From Saccharopolyspora elongata (GTDB lineage Bacteria; Actinomycetota; Actinomycetes; Mycobacteriales; Pseudonocardiaceae), in contig NZ_SMKW01000003.1 of the NCBI RefSeq assembly GCF_004348985.1, positions 186,001-250,000 on the forward strand: a stretch of 64,000 nt of DNA, read 5' to 3'. A program made the translations under genes and the position numbers. Below are positions 23,264 through 32,559 of the stretch, piece by piece. The notes under the pieces are model-generated. The model saw only the letters and a list, made by a program, of their open reading frames with translations. It had not been told where the DNA came from and did not search any database. How positions within the stretch are numbered: the stretch's first letter is position 1; each line of letters begins with the position of its first letter.

Positions 23264-24397
23264 TCACAGGTGGGTGAGCAGGGAGGCCACTAGGGCCGCT
23301 CGCTCGGGTAGGGAGGCCGCGACGATCTGCTCGTCCGGGGCGTGGGCGCCGCGGCCGACCGGGCCGAGGCCGTCGAGGCTGGGGACGCCGAGGGATCCCG
23401 TCAGATTGGTGTCCGCCGCTCCCGAGGCCGGGCGGCCCGAGGTTTCCTGCCCGACCGCTCGTGCCGCGCGGGCCAGCGTTCCGGCGAGTTCGCCGGGCCC
23501 CGGATCCGTCCACACCGGACGGCTGGTGAGGATGTCGGCGGCGACGGTGGTGCCGGGGCGGATCGGGCTCAGGTCGCGCAGGGCCGCCAGCACGGTGCGC
23601 TCGGTCGAGGTGTCGGTGAAGCGCATGCCGATCTCGCACCACGCCTCTCCCGGGACCACGTTGGTCCGGCCGCCGCCGGCGATGGTGCCGACGTTGCACA
23701 GCATGTCCGGGTGCGCCGCCGCGATCCGGCGCACGGCCAGCAACTGGTCGATCAGCTCCTCGATCGCCGAAGCGCCGTCCTCCGGTGCCAGCGCCGCGTG
23801 CGATTCCCGGCCGGTCACGCTGATGCGCGCGCGGGTGCTGCCCCAGCGGGCGGTCTTCACCGCGCCATCCGGGTGCGGCGGCTCGAAGCCGAGCGCCGCC
23901 ACCGCGTTCGCGCAGTGCTCGGCGATCAGTTCGCGCGCCGATGGCGACCCGACCTCCTCGTCGGCCACCACGATCATCGTGATCGGCCGGTGGTCGGCCC
24001 GGGCGAGCATTTCCAGGGCGGTTTCGAAGACGACGAGCCCGCCCTTCATGTCGTAGACGCCCGGCCCGTGGATCCGGCCGTCGCGCTCCAGCCACGGCAC
24101 CGCGCCGTCGAGCGTGCCGGCCGGCCACACCGTGTCGTGGTGGCCCAGGCACAGGATCGGCCGTTCGCCCTGCCTGCCGCCGGTGCCGGGGAAGTGCGCG
24201 AGCAGGTTCGCGCCGGTGGCGTGCGCGCGTCGTTCGGTGCGCGCGCCGAGCTCGGCGTAGCGCTGCTCCAGCAGGTCGAGAAGGGCGTCGAGCGCGGGCG
24301 TCTGCCCGCTCGGCGTCTCCAGCCGGACGTAGCGGTGCAGCCGGTCGCGCATCCGCGCGGCGTCGGCGGGCCGGGCATCGATCAACGCATCAGTCAC
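23264..24397 (-). CDS. M20-family peptidase, carboxypeptidase G2-like
   Basis: A 377-residue zinc hydrolase. Metal ligands and catalytic residues are visible in order: CLGHHDTVWPAG (His, Asp), GPGVYDMKGG (bridging Asp), VVADEEVGSPSA (Glu-Glu), and the late HAPDEQIV His. The insertion/dimerisation domain lies between. This arrangement is that of glutamate carboxypeptidase/CPG2, which removes C-terminal amino acids from N-acyl amino acids or dipeptides. It is divergent from an N-acyl-amino-acid racemase/deacylase operon, fitting a role in hydrolysing N-acyl amino acids. A paralogue at 60951 has the same motifs. Confidence 0.9.
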   Translation of the reverse strand: MTDALIDARPADAARMRDRLHRYVRLETPSGQTPALDALLDLLEQRYAELGARTERRAHATGANLLAHFPGTGGRQGERPILCLGHHDTVWPAGTLDGAVPWLERDGRIHGPGVYDMKGGLVVFETALEMLARADHRPITMIVVADEEVGSPSARELIAEHCANAVAALGFEPPHPDGAVKTARWGSTRARISVTGRESHAALAPEDGASAIEELIDQLLAVRRIAAAHPDMLCNVGTIAGGGRTNVVPGEAWCEIGMRFTDTSTERTVLAALRDLSPIRPGTTVAADILTSRPVWTDPGPGELAGTLARAARAVGQETSGRPASGAADTNLTGSLGVPSLDGLGPVGRGAHAPDEQIVAASLPERAALVASLLTHL

Positions 24398-24399
24398 AG

Positions 24400-24489
24400 A
24401 TACGGAACGTATAACTTGAGAACCAGGGAGACAACCCTGTTGACAAAACGGATTTAGCGGCTCATGTTGTCCGGGTTACGTTTCATATG
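24400..24489. promoter_or_regulatory. Divergent promoter region with paired inverted elements
   Basis: ATACGGAACGTATAAC (24400-24415) and, inverted, GTTACGTTTCATATG (24475-24489) are imperfect inverted copies of ATAYGRAACGTA placed 59 bases apart in the gap between the divergent M20 and GNAT genes. A TTGACA hexamer at 24440-24445 suits a -35 box for the rightward operon. The pair probably binds one regulator controlling both directions; the SIS-domain protein at 25320 lacks a DNA-binding domain, so the regulator is likely encoded elsewhere. Confidence 0.5.
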
Positions 24490-24537
24490 TTCGGTTGCAG
24501 CGGGTGTTCATCCCGATGCGCCGGGCGAGGAGGGGTC

Positions 24538-25323
24538 GTGGGGCGCGGACCGGAATCGGCTGTCCTGGCCGGCGACTTCGTCGTGCAGAACCTGGACACC
24601 GCCGAGCTGCAGCGGCAGGCCGCCGCGCTGTACCGGCGCGTCTTCGGTTACCAGAATTCCGACGTCGGGCTGAGCCCGCCGCTGCTGACCGGGCTGCTGC
24701 GCAACGGCGGCTCCGCCGTCGGCGCCGTCGCCGCCGACGGCACCTTGCTCGGCTTCGCCTACGGGATGCGAGGCGGTGACGGAGAAGGCATGTACCACTA
24801 CTCGCAGGCCGCGGTCGTCGCACCGGAGAGCCAGGGCCTCGGGCTGGGCCGCCGGCTGAAGCTGGCGCAGGCGGCCGTCGCGCGCGACACCGGCATGCGC
24901 TTCATGCGCTGGTCCTACGACCCGCTGATCTCCCGCAACGCGCACTTCAACCTGGACGTCCTCGGCGCGCTCGGCCGCTGGTACGTCGACGACTTCTACC
25001 TGCACGAGCGCTCGGACCGGGTGGTCGTCGAGTGGGATCTCGAACGGCCGCCCACCCCGGCCGCGACGACCGGCCCGAACCCGCCCGCCACCCGCGCCGA
25101 CTGGGGCCGCCCGCAGCAGCGGGGCGCGCACGGCTGGCTCGCGCTGCCGACCGATCCGACGCTGCTGGGCCCGGCCGAGGACGCCGAGGTGCGTGCCGCG
25201 GTCCGCGCGGGTTTCCACGAGTTCCTGGCGCTGGGGCTCGTCGCCCGGTCCTGCCGCCAGGTCTCCGCGGAGACCTCGGTTTACTGGTTCGCCCCACCGA
25301 CCGACGATCGGAGCCGAACGTGA
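24538..25323 (+). CDS. GNAT-superfamily acetyltransferase (COG3375-like)
   Basis: A 261-residue protein with GNAT features: LGFAYGMRGGDGEGMYHYSQ then AAVVAPESQGLGLGRRLKLA, the acetyl-CoA pyrophosphate loop, followed by MRFMRWSYDPLISRNAHFNL. This pattern is that of the predicted GNAT proteins found beside N-acylamino acid racemase/o-succinylbenzoate synthase genes. It may transfer an acyl group to an amino acid, giving the N-acyl substrate of the racemase. GTG 24538 was chosen for the strong upstream GAGGAGGGG. Its stop overlaps the next GTG start. Confidence 0.82.
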   Translation: MGRGPESAVLAGDFVVQNLDTAELQRQAAALYRRVFGYQNSDVGLSPPLLTGLLRNGGSAVGAVAADGTLLGFAYGMRGGDGEGMYHYSQAAVVAPESQGLGLGRRLKLAQAAVARDTGMRFMRWSYDPLISRNAHFNLDVLGALGRWYVDDFYLHERSDRVVVEWDLERPPTPAATTGPNPPATRADWGRPQQRGAHGWLALPTDPTLLGPAEDAEVRAAVRAGFHEFLALGLVARSCRQVSAETSVYWFAPPTDDRSRT

Positions 25324-25994
25324 CCGCCCGCAACGCCAACCGCGACCTCGCCAGCCCTCGCCAGCGCTTCGACGCGCGGGTGCAGCGCCGCTCTGCGGCC
25401 GTCCTGCAACAGCGCGTCGTCGAGCAGGAGATCCGGTCGCTGGACGCGGCGATGGCGTCGATCGGCCACGACGGATCGGTGGAGCGGGCCGCCGCGCTGG
25501 TGGTCGGCGCCCGCCGCCGGTTCATCCTGGGCGCGGGCAAGTCCTTCGGCTACGCGTGCCTGCTGGCCGCCGACCTGGGCGCGTCGCTGTCGAACGTGAC
25601 CACCATCGACGGCCGGATCGTGCAGGCCATCGACGTGCTGACCGAGGTGCGCTCCAGCGACGTGCTGGTCGTCTTTTCGCTGCGCCGCTACCGCCGCGAA
25701 AGCGTCGAGGTGGCCCGCCAGTTCGCCGCCGCCGGCGGCGCGCTGGTGGTGGTCACCGACGCCGAGGACGCGCCGCTGTCCGCCGTCGCCGACGCGGTGA
25801 TCGTCGTGCCCACCGAGAGCGCGTCCTATTCGGACTCGCCGACCGCCGTCGCCGCCGTCGCGCACGTGCTGGCCACCCTGACCACCGCGAGCGCCAAGGG
25901 CGCCCAGCGCCGCCTCGGCGAGCGGGACCGCTTCTCTCGCTCCCTGGGCATCTACCTGGACGAGGCCGACAACCCCGAATCGGAGAACCCGTGA
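25320..25994 (+). CDS. SIS-domain protein, RpiR-like without HTH
   Basis: A 224-residue protein containing a sugar isomerase (SIS) domain: RRFILGAGKSFGYACLLAAD with phosphate-binding Gly/Ser, SSDVLVVFSLRRYRRESVEV and GGALVVVTDAEDAPLSAVAD. It resembles the effector domain of MurR/RpiR regulators, but the N-terminal ~75 residues are a helical lead (FDARVQRRSAAVLQQRVVEQ) with no helix-turn-helix. It is embedded by overlaps between the acetyltransferase and the racemase. It could be a free-standing sensor, an isomerase, or a regulator that has lost DNA binding. Confidence 0.75.
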   Translation: MTARNANRDLASPRQRFDARVQRRSAAVLQQRVVEQEIRSLDAAMASIGHDGSVERAAALVVGARRRFILGAGKSFGYACLLAADLGASLSNVTTIDGRIVQAIDVLTEVRSSDVLVVFSLRRYRRESVEVARQFAAAGGALVVVTDAEDAPLSAVADAVIVVPTESASYSDSPTAVAAVAHVLATLTTASAKGAQRRLGERDRFSRSLGIYLDEADNPESENP

Positions 25995-27109
25995 AGATCG
26001 ACAGCGCGACGCTGCACCGCGTTCGGCTTCCGCTGAAGCACAGCTTCCAGACCAGCTCGCACCGCAAGGACCACCTGGAGCACGTCCTGGTGCGGCTCAC
26101 CGATGAGACCGGCGCGGTGGGCTGGGGCGAGATCGCCTCGCCGTCCGACCCGTTCTACGCGCCCGACACCGTCGAGACCAGCTGGCTGATCGCCACCGAA
26201 TACCTGCTGCCCGCCATCCTCGGCCGCGAGGTCGAGCACCCGGGCCGGCTCGGCGAGCTCTACGGCAAGGTGCGCGGGCACCGCTTCGCAGCCGCCGGCG
26301 TCGACGCCGCCGGATGGGCGCTGTGGAGCCGGATGCGGGGCGTGCCGCTCGCGAAAGCGCTTGGCGGCGAACGGGAAACCGTGGTGGCCGGGGTGTCGCT
26401 GGGCATCGAGCGCACCATCGACGAGCTGCTCGAACAGGTGCAGCGGCAGGTCGACGCCGGGTACCCGCGGGTGAAGCTGAAGATCGCGCCGGGCTGGGAC
26501 GTCGAACCGGTGAAGCAGGTCCGCGCCGCGTTCCCGGCGCTGAACCTGCACGTCGACGCCAACGGCGCCTACCTCGACATCCCGGAACACCGGGCGCTGC
26601 TGCGAGAGCTGGACAACTTCGAGCTCGCCATGATCGAGCAGCCGTTCGCGCCGCGCGCGCTGCTGCCGTCCGCGCAGCTGCAGGAGAGCATCGAAACCCC
26701 CGTCTGCCTTGACGAATCCGTCGACACCCTGGACGATCTGCGCACCGCGATCGCACTGCGGGCCGGGCGGATCCTCAACATCAAGGCGTCCCGGATGGGC
26801 GGGCTGACCACTGCGGTCGCCGCGCACGACCTGGCCCGCGACGCGGGCTGGCCGGTGTGGTGCGGCGGGATGCACGAGTTCGGCATCGGCCGCATCGCCA
26901 ACGTCGCGCTGTCCAGCCTGCCCGGTTTCACGCTGCCATCGGACGTTTCGGCATCCGACAAGTACTACGCCCGCGACGTGGTGTTCCCGCCGCTGGTCGC
27001 GCAGCACGGGGCCGTCGCCGTGCCCACCACCCCGGGGCTCGGCGTCGAGGTCGACGAGGACTTCATCGCCCAGCACAGCCACCAGACCCACAGAAAGCAG
27101 TCCTCATGA
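25991..27109 (+). CDS. Enolase-superfamily N-acylamino acid racemase / MenC family
   Basis: A 372-residue member of the o-succinylbenzoate synthase/N-succinylamino acid racemase branch. The catalytic lysines sit in RVKLKIAPGWD and LNIKASRMGG; metal ligands in DANGAY, IEQPF and LDESVD; the capping-domain loop is near the N-terminus. With a D-aminoacylase-like gene two genes on and an M20 peptidase across the promoter, racemisation of N-acyl amino acids is more likely than menaquinone synthesis. GTG start overlaps the previous gene's stop; the next gene starts in an ATGA overlap. Confidence 0.88.
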   Translation: MKIDSATLHRVRLPLKHSFQTSSHRKDHLEHVLVRLTDETGAVGWGEIASPSDPFYAPDTVETSWLIATEYLLPAILGREVEHPGRLGELYGKVRGHRFAAAGVDAAGWALWSRMRGVPLAKALGGERETVVAGVSLGIERTIDELLEQVQRQVDAGYPRVKLKIAPGWDVEPVKQVRAAFPALNLHVDANGAYLDIPEHRALLRELDNFELAMIEQPFAPRALLPSAQLQESIETPVCLDESVDTLDDLRTAIALRAGRILNIKASRMGGLTTAVAAHDLARDAGWPVWCGGMHEFGIGRIANVALSSLPGFTLPSDVSASDKYYARDVVFPPLVAQHGAVAVPTTPGLGVEVDEDFIAQHSHQTHRKQSS

Positions 27110-28539
27110 GCAATGTGGACAGTGCCGACGCCTCGACGGGCGCGGATGCCCCCGCCGGACGGTCTCGCGTCCGGTCCCTGACCATCACCTGCAGCGCCAT
27201 CGCCGGGCTCGTGCTGTCCGCGGCCGTCGGCCCGTTCGCGCAGGCACCGACGCTGTGGGGCTTGGTGCCGATCGTGCTCTACGCGGTGCTCGCGCTCATC
27301 GGCATGGACATCATCGTGGCGACCGTCGTGGCGGTGATCTCCGCGCTGCTGATCATGCTGCCGACGCCCGTCGCGGTCGGCGAGCTGCTCGGCGAATCCC
27401 TCGGCGAGCAGGTCACCGTGATCGGCCTGGTGATCATGCTCGGCGCCGGGGTCGGCGAGATCCTGCGCAGCACCGGCATCGCGGCGACCATCGTGCGCGG
27501 CGTGATGCGCGTGGTCGGCGACCGCAGCCGCACCGCCGCGACGCTCGGCGTGATGGTCTCCTGCCTCATCCTCGTCGCCAGCCTCGGCACCCTCGCCGGT
27601 GCGCTGGCCATCGCCGCTCCGCTGCTGCTGCCGATCGTCGCCCGGCTCGGCTTCACCCGCTCCGCGACCGCCTCGATGATGTTCATCGGCGGCTGCGCGG
27701 GCCTCGCGCTCGCGCCGTTCGCCGGCTCCAACGTCGCCATCATGAGCGCGGCCGAGGTCGGCTACCTGCAGTACCTGCTGTACGGGGCGGGGCCGCTGGC
27801 GGTGCTGTCGCTGGTCGCCGGGTTGCTGATCGTGCCGTGGATGCAGCGGCGCACCGAGGGCACCGGCGACGAGTACGACGCGGCCGATCTCGGCGCCACC
27901 GACGAGAAGCCGGTGCGCGGCAGCGGCCGTGCGACCGCGGCGTTCGGCATCGTCCTGGTCGCCAGCGTCGCGTACGCGATCGTCTCGGGCGCGGGCACCA
28001 CGTTCCCGCTGCTCGCGCTGCCGGTGCTGGGCATCGTGGCCGGGCTGGCCGGCGGGCTCGGGCCGGTGGAGATCGCCACCCAGATGTACCGGGGCGCGGC
28101 GCGGCTGGTGAACGTGTTCCTGCTGTTCTGGCTGCTGGCGGTGCTGTTCGCCGCGATCGACGAGCTGCAGCCGTTCCAGGTCGTCCTCGACACCTACGGC
28201 GCCGACCTGCAGGGCCTGCCGCCGTTCGTGTTCGCGCTGGTGATCGCCGCGCTCGGCTGGGTCGGCGTGCCCGGCGCCACCGCCGCGCAGGTGGTGTTGC
28301 TGGACAAGGTCTTCGGCGAGCTCGCGGCCAGCGTCGGGGTCACCACCGGCGCCTGGGTCGTGGTGCTGCTGTTCGCGTCCAAGGCGGACACCTACGGGCC
28401 GTTCCCCAACGCCAACATGGTCAGCGCGATGAGCCTGGCGCGTTCCACCAATCTGAAGAACACGCTGCTGACCGGCTTCGCGCTGCTCGTGCCTTGCTGC
28501 CTGCTGTACGCCGCGATCCTGTTCTTCGAAACCAGCTGA
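27106..28539 (+). CDS. Multi-pass permease of organic-anion type
   Basis: A 477-residue membrane protein with about 12 hydrophobic helices, starting after a short soluble Ala/Asp-rich leader. Segments such as TVIGLVIMLGAGVGEILRST, ASMMFIGGCAGLALAPFAGS and LGWVGVPGATAAQVVLLDKV with paired Gly-rich half-repeats are typical of the ion-transporter/Na+:H+ or dicarboxylate (GntP/CitM/AbgT-like) folds. It probably imports the N-acyl amino acid or dipeptide processed by the rest of the operon. Exact family uncertain. It is coupled to the racemase (ATGA) and followed 14 bases later by the deacylase. Confidence 0.75.
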   Translation: MSNVDSADASTGADAPAGRSRVRSLTITCSAIAGLVLSAAVGPFAQAPTLWGLVPIVLYAVLALIGMDIIVATVVAVISALLIMLPTPVAVGELLGESLGEQVTVIGLVIMLGAGVGEILRSTGIAATIVRGVMRVVGDRSRTAATLGVMVSCLILVASLGTLAGALAIAAPLLLPIVARLGFTRSATASMMFIGGCAGLALAPFAGSNVAIMSAAEVGYLQYLLYGAGPLAVLSLVAGLLIVPWMQRRTEGTGDEYDAADLGATDEKPVRGSGRATAAFGIVLVASVAYAIVSGAGTTFPLLALPVLGIVAGLAGGLGPVEIATQMYRGAARLVNVFLLFWLLAVLFAAIDELQPFQVVLDTYGADLQGLPPFVFALVIAALGWVGVPGATAAQVVLLDKVFGELAASVGVTTGAWVVVLLFASKADTYGPFPNANMVSAMSLARSTNLKNTLLTGFALLVPCCLLYAAILFFETS

Positions 28540-28553
28540 CCGGGAGAGGCTCC

Positions 28554-30116
28554 ATGTTCGACATCGTGATCAACGGCGGCGACGTCGTCGACGGGACCGG
28601 AACGCCGCGACGGCGCGGCAACGTGGGCGTCGTCGGCGACCGGATCGCCGAGGTCAGCACCGCGAAGCTGGCCGGGAAGCGGGAGATCGACGCCACCGGG
28701 CAGGTCGTCGCGCCGGGCTTCATCGACCTGCACTCGCACGCCGACTACACCCTCGAAGGACATCCCGGCGCCGCCACGCAGATCCACCAGGGCGTCACGA
28801 CGCTGATCACCGGCAACTGCGGGCACTCGCCGTTCCCGTTCACCGATCCGGACCTGATCCGCCGGGCGAGCATCATCGACGACCGCGCGCTGAGCTGGAA
28901 CTGGCGCGACGCGGCCGGTTTCCGCGAGATCGTCGACGGCGCGGCCCTGAACGTCGGGCTCCAGGTCGGGCACAACGCGGTGCGCCTCGCGGTGCTCGGC
29001 GACGTCGACCGCGCGCCCGGCGAAGACGAGCTGGCGCGGATGTGCGCGTTGGTGAAAACCGCCGCGCAGCAAGGAGTCGTGGGCTTCTCCACCGGCCTGA
29101 TCTACGCGCCGGGGGTGTTCGCCGACGCCGCCGAGGTGCGCGCGCTGGTCGCCGCGGCGGCGTCGGCCGGCCTGCTGTACTCGACGCACATGCGCAACGA
29201 GGCGGCGACGTTGCTCGACGCGGTGCGCGAAGCGATCGAGGCCGCGGAGCTTTCCGGTGCGCGGCTGGAGATCTCGCACCTCAAGGCGATGGGGCCGGAG
29301 AACCACGGCAAGGTCGTCGAAGCCCTCGCGCTCATCGACGCGGCACGCGAGCGGGGAGTGGACGTCGCCGCCGACGTCTACCCGTACACCGCCTCCAGCA
29401 CCTCGCTGGTGTCCCGGCTGCCGGCGTGGGCGGTCGACGGCGGCAAGGACGCGCTCCTGGCGCGGCTCGCCGACACCACCGTCCGCGAACGCATCGCCGC
29501 CGAGCTGCGCGCGAGGTTCGGCCGCGACATCGATCCGGAAGGCGTGATCATCGCCGACCTGCCGATCGGTGCGGAAAGCCCGCACATGGGGTTGTCGATC
29601 GCGGAGATCGGCCGCCGAGCGGGCACCGATCCCGCCGAGGCGGCGCTGCGGGTGCTGGAGGAGCACGCGGCGAACGTGGCGATCGTGAACCACGCGATGA
29701 GCGAGGCGGATGTCGAAACGGTGCTCCGGCACCCGTGGGTGTCGGTGGCCAGCGACGGCTGGACCCTGTCCGAGCAGGGCGAGGGCCGTCCGCACCCACG
29801 CAGCTTCGGCACGTACGCGCGGGTGCTCGGGCGCTACGTGCGCGAGCGCGGGGTGCTGCCCATCGAGGAAGCGGTGCGGAAGATGACCGCCCTGCCCGCC
29901 TCCCGCGCCCGGCTGACCGACCGGGGCGTGCTGGCGGCGGGCAAGGCCGCCGACATCGCCGTGTTCGATCCCGGCGCGATCATCGACAACTCGACCTTCG
30001 AGCAGCCGTGGCGACTGGCGACGGGCTGCTCGACGGTGCTGGTCAACGGCGTGCCGGCGCTGCTCGACGGCACCGCGACCGGCCGTCGCGGCGGAGCGGT
30101 GCTGACGCCGGCGTGA
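28554..30116 (+). CDS. D-aminoacylase-like amidohydrolase
   Basis: A 520-residue amidohydrolase-superfamily enzyme. Metal ligands are seen in GFIDLHSHADYT (HxH), the THMRNE and EISHLKAMG histidines, and the late VASDGW Asp. The NCGHSPFPF segment and overall layout match N-acyl-D-amino-acid deacylases. It would hydrolyse N-acyl-D-amino acids to the free D-amino acid and fatty or acetyl acid; the racemase upstream would let it also consume L-forms, while the M20 enzyme handles L-forms directly. ATG 28554 follows GGGAGAGG. Last gene of the operon. Confidence 0.88.
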   Translation: MFDIVINGGDVVDGTGTPRRRGNVGVVGDRIAEVSTAKLAGKREIDATGQVVAPGFIDLHSHADYTLEGHPGAATQIHQGVTTLITGNCGHSPFPFTDPDLIRRASIIDDRALSWNWRDAAGFREIVDGAALNVGLQVGHNAVRLAVLGDVDRAPGEDELARMCALVKTAAQQGVVGFSTGLIYAPGVFADAAEVRALVAAAASAGLLYSTHMRNEAATLLDAVREAIEAAELSGARLEISHLKAMGPENHGKVVEALALIDAARERGVDVAADVYPYTASSTSLVSRLPAWAVDGGKDALLARLADTTVRERIAAELRARFGRDIDPEGVIIADLPIGAESPHMGLSIAEIGRRAGTDPAEAALRVLEEHAANVAIVNHAMSEADVETVLRHPWVSVASDGWTLSEQGEGRPHPRSFGTYARVLGRYVRERGVLPIEEAVRKMTALPASRARLTDRGVLAAGKAADIAVFDPGAIIDNSTFEQPWRLATGCSTVLVNGVPALLDGTATGRRGGAVLTPA

Positions 30117-30926
30117 TCAGGGCTTGCGGCCGACCCCGGCGAGGCCGGTGAAGCGCTCCGGGTGTTCGTCGACGTCCGCTTCGGCCGCCGGGCGCCACAG
30201 CGGCAGCGGCACCACGCCCGGCTCCAGCAGCTCGAAGCCCTCGAAGAACGCCTTGACGTCCGCCTTGGGGCGCATGGTCATCGGGGTCGCAGTGCGCTGG
30301 CGGTAGAGGTCGGCGTGGGACGACGCCACGTCGGGCCGGCCCTCCGGGGCGGCGTGCGAGATGACCAGGAAGCTGCCGGGCGCGAGCGCGTCCCGGTACT
30401 TGGCGACGATCTCGTACGGCCGGGCCTCGTCGCCGACGAAGTGCAGCACCGCGACCATCATCAGCGCCACCGGTTGGCTGAGGTCGAGCAGGTCGGCGAC
30501 CTCGGGGGAGTCGAGCACCGCGTCCGGGTCGCACAGGTCCGCGCGGATGATCGAGGCGTTCGGGCTGTCCCGCAGCAGGTTCTTGCTGTAGGCCACCGCG
30601 ACCGGATCGGTGTCCACGTAGACCACGCGGGCGCCCGGCGCCGCCTGCTGGGCGACCTCGTGCACGTTGCCCACCGTCGGGATGCCCGAGCCGAGGTCGA
30701 GGAACTGGCGGATGCCCTGCTCGGCGCAGTGCTGCACGGCCCGCCGCAGGAAGGCGCGGTTGGCCTGCATGATCAGCGGCAGCTCCGGCCACATCCGGAT
30801 GGCCTCCTCGGCCATCTGGCGGTCGATCGCGAAGTTGTGGTTGCCGCCGAGGTAGTAGTCGTAGACCCGGGCCGCGTTGGGCTTCTCGAGGTCGATGCTC
30901 TCCGGCTCGGTCGGCGTCTGCGGCAT
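30117..30926 (-). CDS. SAM-dependent methyltransferase, DUF574 type
   Basis: A 269-residue protein of the actinobacterial S-adenosyl methyltransferase family formerly DUF574: PNAARVYDYYLGGNHNFAID at the N-terminus, RQFLDLGSGIPTVGNVHEVA as SAM motif I, VYVDTDPVAVAYSKNLL as motif II. The family is multi-copy in Streptomyces and relatives; substrates are unknown. ATG 30926 has an excellent GAGGAGGA ribosome site. A perfect 12-bp inverted repeat abuts that site upstream. Confidence 0.88.
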   Translation of the reverse strand: MPQTPTEPESIDLEKPNAARVYDYYLGGNHNFAIDRQMAEEAIRMWPELPLIMQANRAFLRRAVQHCAEQGIRQFLDLGSGIPTVGNVHEVAQQAAPGARVVYVDTDPVAVAYSKNLLRDSPNASIIRADLCDPDAVLDSPEVADLLDLSQPVALMMVAVLHFVGDEARPYEIVAKYRDALAPGSFLVISHAAPEGRPDVASSHADLYRQRTATPMTMRPKADVKAFFEGFELLEPGVVPLPLWRPAAEADVDEHPERFTGLAGVGRKP

Positions 30927-30937
30927 CCGGTCCTCCT

Positions 30938-30972
30938 CACGGCTGGGCGACGCCATCCGCCGCCCAGCCGTG
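30938..30972 (-). promoter_or_regulatory. Leader hairpin next to methyltransferase ribosome site
   Basis: Minus-strand arms CACGGCTGGGCG (30961-30972 complement) and CGCCCAGCCGTG (30938-30949 complement) pair perfectly around an 11-nt loop. The 3' arm runs directly into the GAGGAGG ribosome site (30931-30937). It may be the terminator of the exporter gene upstream (stop at 31021) or a translational control hairpin; no U-run follows. Confidence 0.5.
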
Positions 30973-31020
30973 ATGCTAACCCCGCCCGTTATGTCCTGTC
31001 TCCAAGGGCGGCCGCGGAGA

Positions 31021-32286
31021 TCACGCCGCAGCTCCGGCACGCCGGTCGAGCTTGACCACGACGCCGAGGGCCACCAGGGCGACCGCCGCGCCGCCGGTCA
31101 TGGTGATCGCCATCGCCGGGCCGTCGTTGCCGAGGACGCCGACCAGCGGCGCGATCAGCGCGCCGAGGCCGAACTGCCCGGCGCCGAGCAGCGCGGCGGC
31201 GGTCCCGGCGGCCTCGCCGTGCCGCGACAGCGCGAGCGCCGGGGCGTTCGGCAGCACGAAGCCCATCGCCCCCAGCACCAGCCACAGCGGCACGATGAAC
31301 CCGTACAGCCCGCCGGTCCCGGTGGTGGTCAGCGCCGTGAGCACCAGGCCGGCGACGGTCGCGGCCACCAGCGCGCCGGTGACGATTTGCTTCGGCGTGT
31401 ACCGGTTCAGCAGCACGACGTTGAACTGGGACGCCCCGATGAGCGCCACCGCGCCGACGCCGAAGACCAGCCCGAACGCCTGCTGGTTGAGGCCGAACTG
31501 CTCCTGCAGCACGAACGACGAGCCGGAGATGTAGGAGAACAGCGCCGACATCGCCAGCGCCGCCACGATCGCCAACAGCACGAAGTCGCGGTCGGTGAGC
31601 AGCGTCCGGTAGGTGCGCAGCACCGGCCGGAACTCCGCGACCTGGCGGCGCTCCAGAGGCAGCGTCTCCCTCAGCGCGAAGATGGCGACGACCAGCAGGC
31701 CCGCGCCGATGATCGCCAGCGCGCCGAACACGCCGCGCCACGACCCGGCCAGCAGGATGGCGCCGCCCAGCGTCGGCGCGAGGATCGGCGCCACGCCCAT
31801 CACCAGCATCAGGCGGGACATCGCGGTGGCCGCCGTGCGCCCGGTGAACAGGTCGCGCACCACGGCCAGCGCGACGACCATCGTGGCCGCCGCGCCGACG
31901 CCCTGGAGCGCGCGCAGGACGCCCAGGACCGCCACGTTCGGCGCGAAGAGGCAGGCCACCGACGCCGCGATGTGCACGGCCGTGCCCGCGATCAGCGGGA
32001 TTCGCCGGCCGACGATGTCGGAGAACGGCCCGATCAGCAGCTGGCCGAAGCCGAGCCCGAGCAGAGTGCCGGTGAGGGTGAGCTGCACGGTGGACGCGGA
32101 GGCCTGCAGGTCGTTGCCGATCGCCGGCAGCGCCGGCAGGTACATGTCGATGGTCAGGGGGCCGAGGGCGATGAGCGCCCCCAGCACGAGGATCACCCGG
32201 AATCGCTCGAATCCGGTCGGCTCTTCGGTCACCGGGCGCGCACGGTGTGCCTCCGGTGGGCTCTGCACCGCAACGTTGTCCATCAT
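31021..32286 (-). CDS. Bcr/CflA-type multidrug MFS exporter
   Basis: A 421-residue 12-helix transporter. The first loop has LGFGQLLIGPFSDIVGRRIP (MFS motif A) and the opening DMYLPALPAIGNDLQ is the signature of the Bcr/CflA drug:H+ antiporter group, whose members export bicyclomycin, chloramphenicol, sulfonamides and dipeptides. The N-terminus is a short cytosolic tail. ATG 32286 or the next codon (MMDN) serves as start. Monocistronic by spacing; the 330-base gap upstream toward whiB should hold its promoter. Confidence 0.88.
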   Translation of the reverse strand: MMDNVAVQSPPEAHRARPVTEEPTGFERFRVILVLGALIALGPLTIDMYLPALPAIGNDLQASASTVQLTLTGTLLGLGFGQLLIGPFSDIVGRRIPLIAGTAVHIAASVACLFAPNVAVLGVLRALQGVGAAATMVVALAVVRDLFTGRTAATAMSRLMLVMGVAPILAPTLGGAILLAGSWRGVFGALAIIGAGLLVVAIFALRETLPLERRQVAEFRPVLRTYRTLLTDRDFVLLAIVAALAMSALFSYISGSSFVLQEQFGLNQQAFGLVFGVGAVALIGASQFNVVLLNRYTPKQIVTGALVAATVAGLVLTALTTTGTGGLYGFIVPLWLVLGAMGFVLPNAPALALSRHGEAAGTAAALLGAGQFGLGALIAPLVGVLGNDGPAMAITMTGGAAVALVALGVVVKLDRRAGAAA

Positions 32287-32559
32287 TGCCTTTCGAATTC
32301 ACCGCGGAAGATTTCAGGGAATCTGACGCGGGCTTCAGCGATCACGCCGATCCGTTTGTTCCCGCTGTCGCGACGAATTCGCTGTGATGCGGGCTACATG
32401 GGTCGTGGTCGTCCTGGAATTCGTTGGCGCGTGCCGGATTTCGACCGATTTATGTTAGAGCCGCTAAGTATCCATTGTGGACTGGAATGCGGGTCGGGAA
32501 AATGTCAAATGAATTTCCAGGGGCGAAACGGTGCTGCAACACCGGATCGATCCGGCGGC

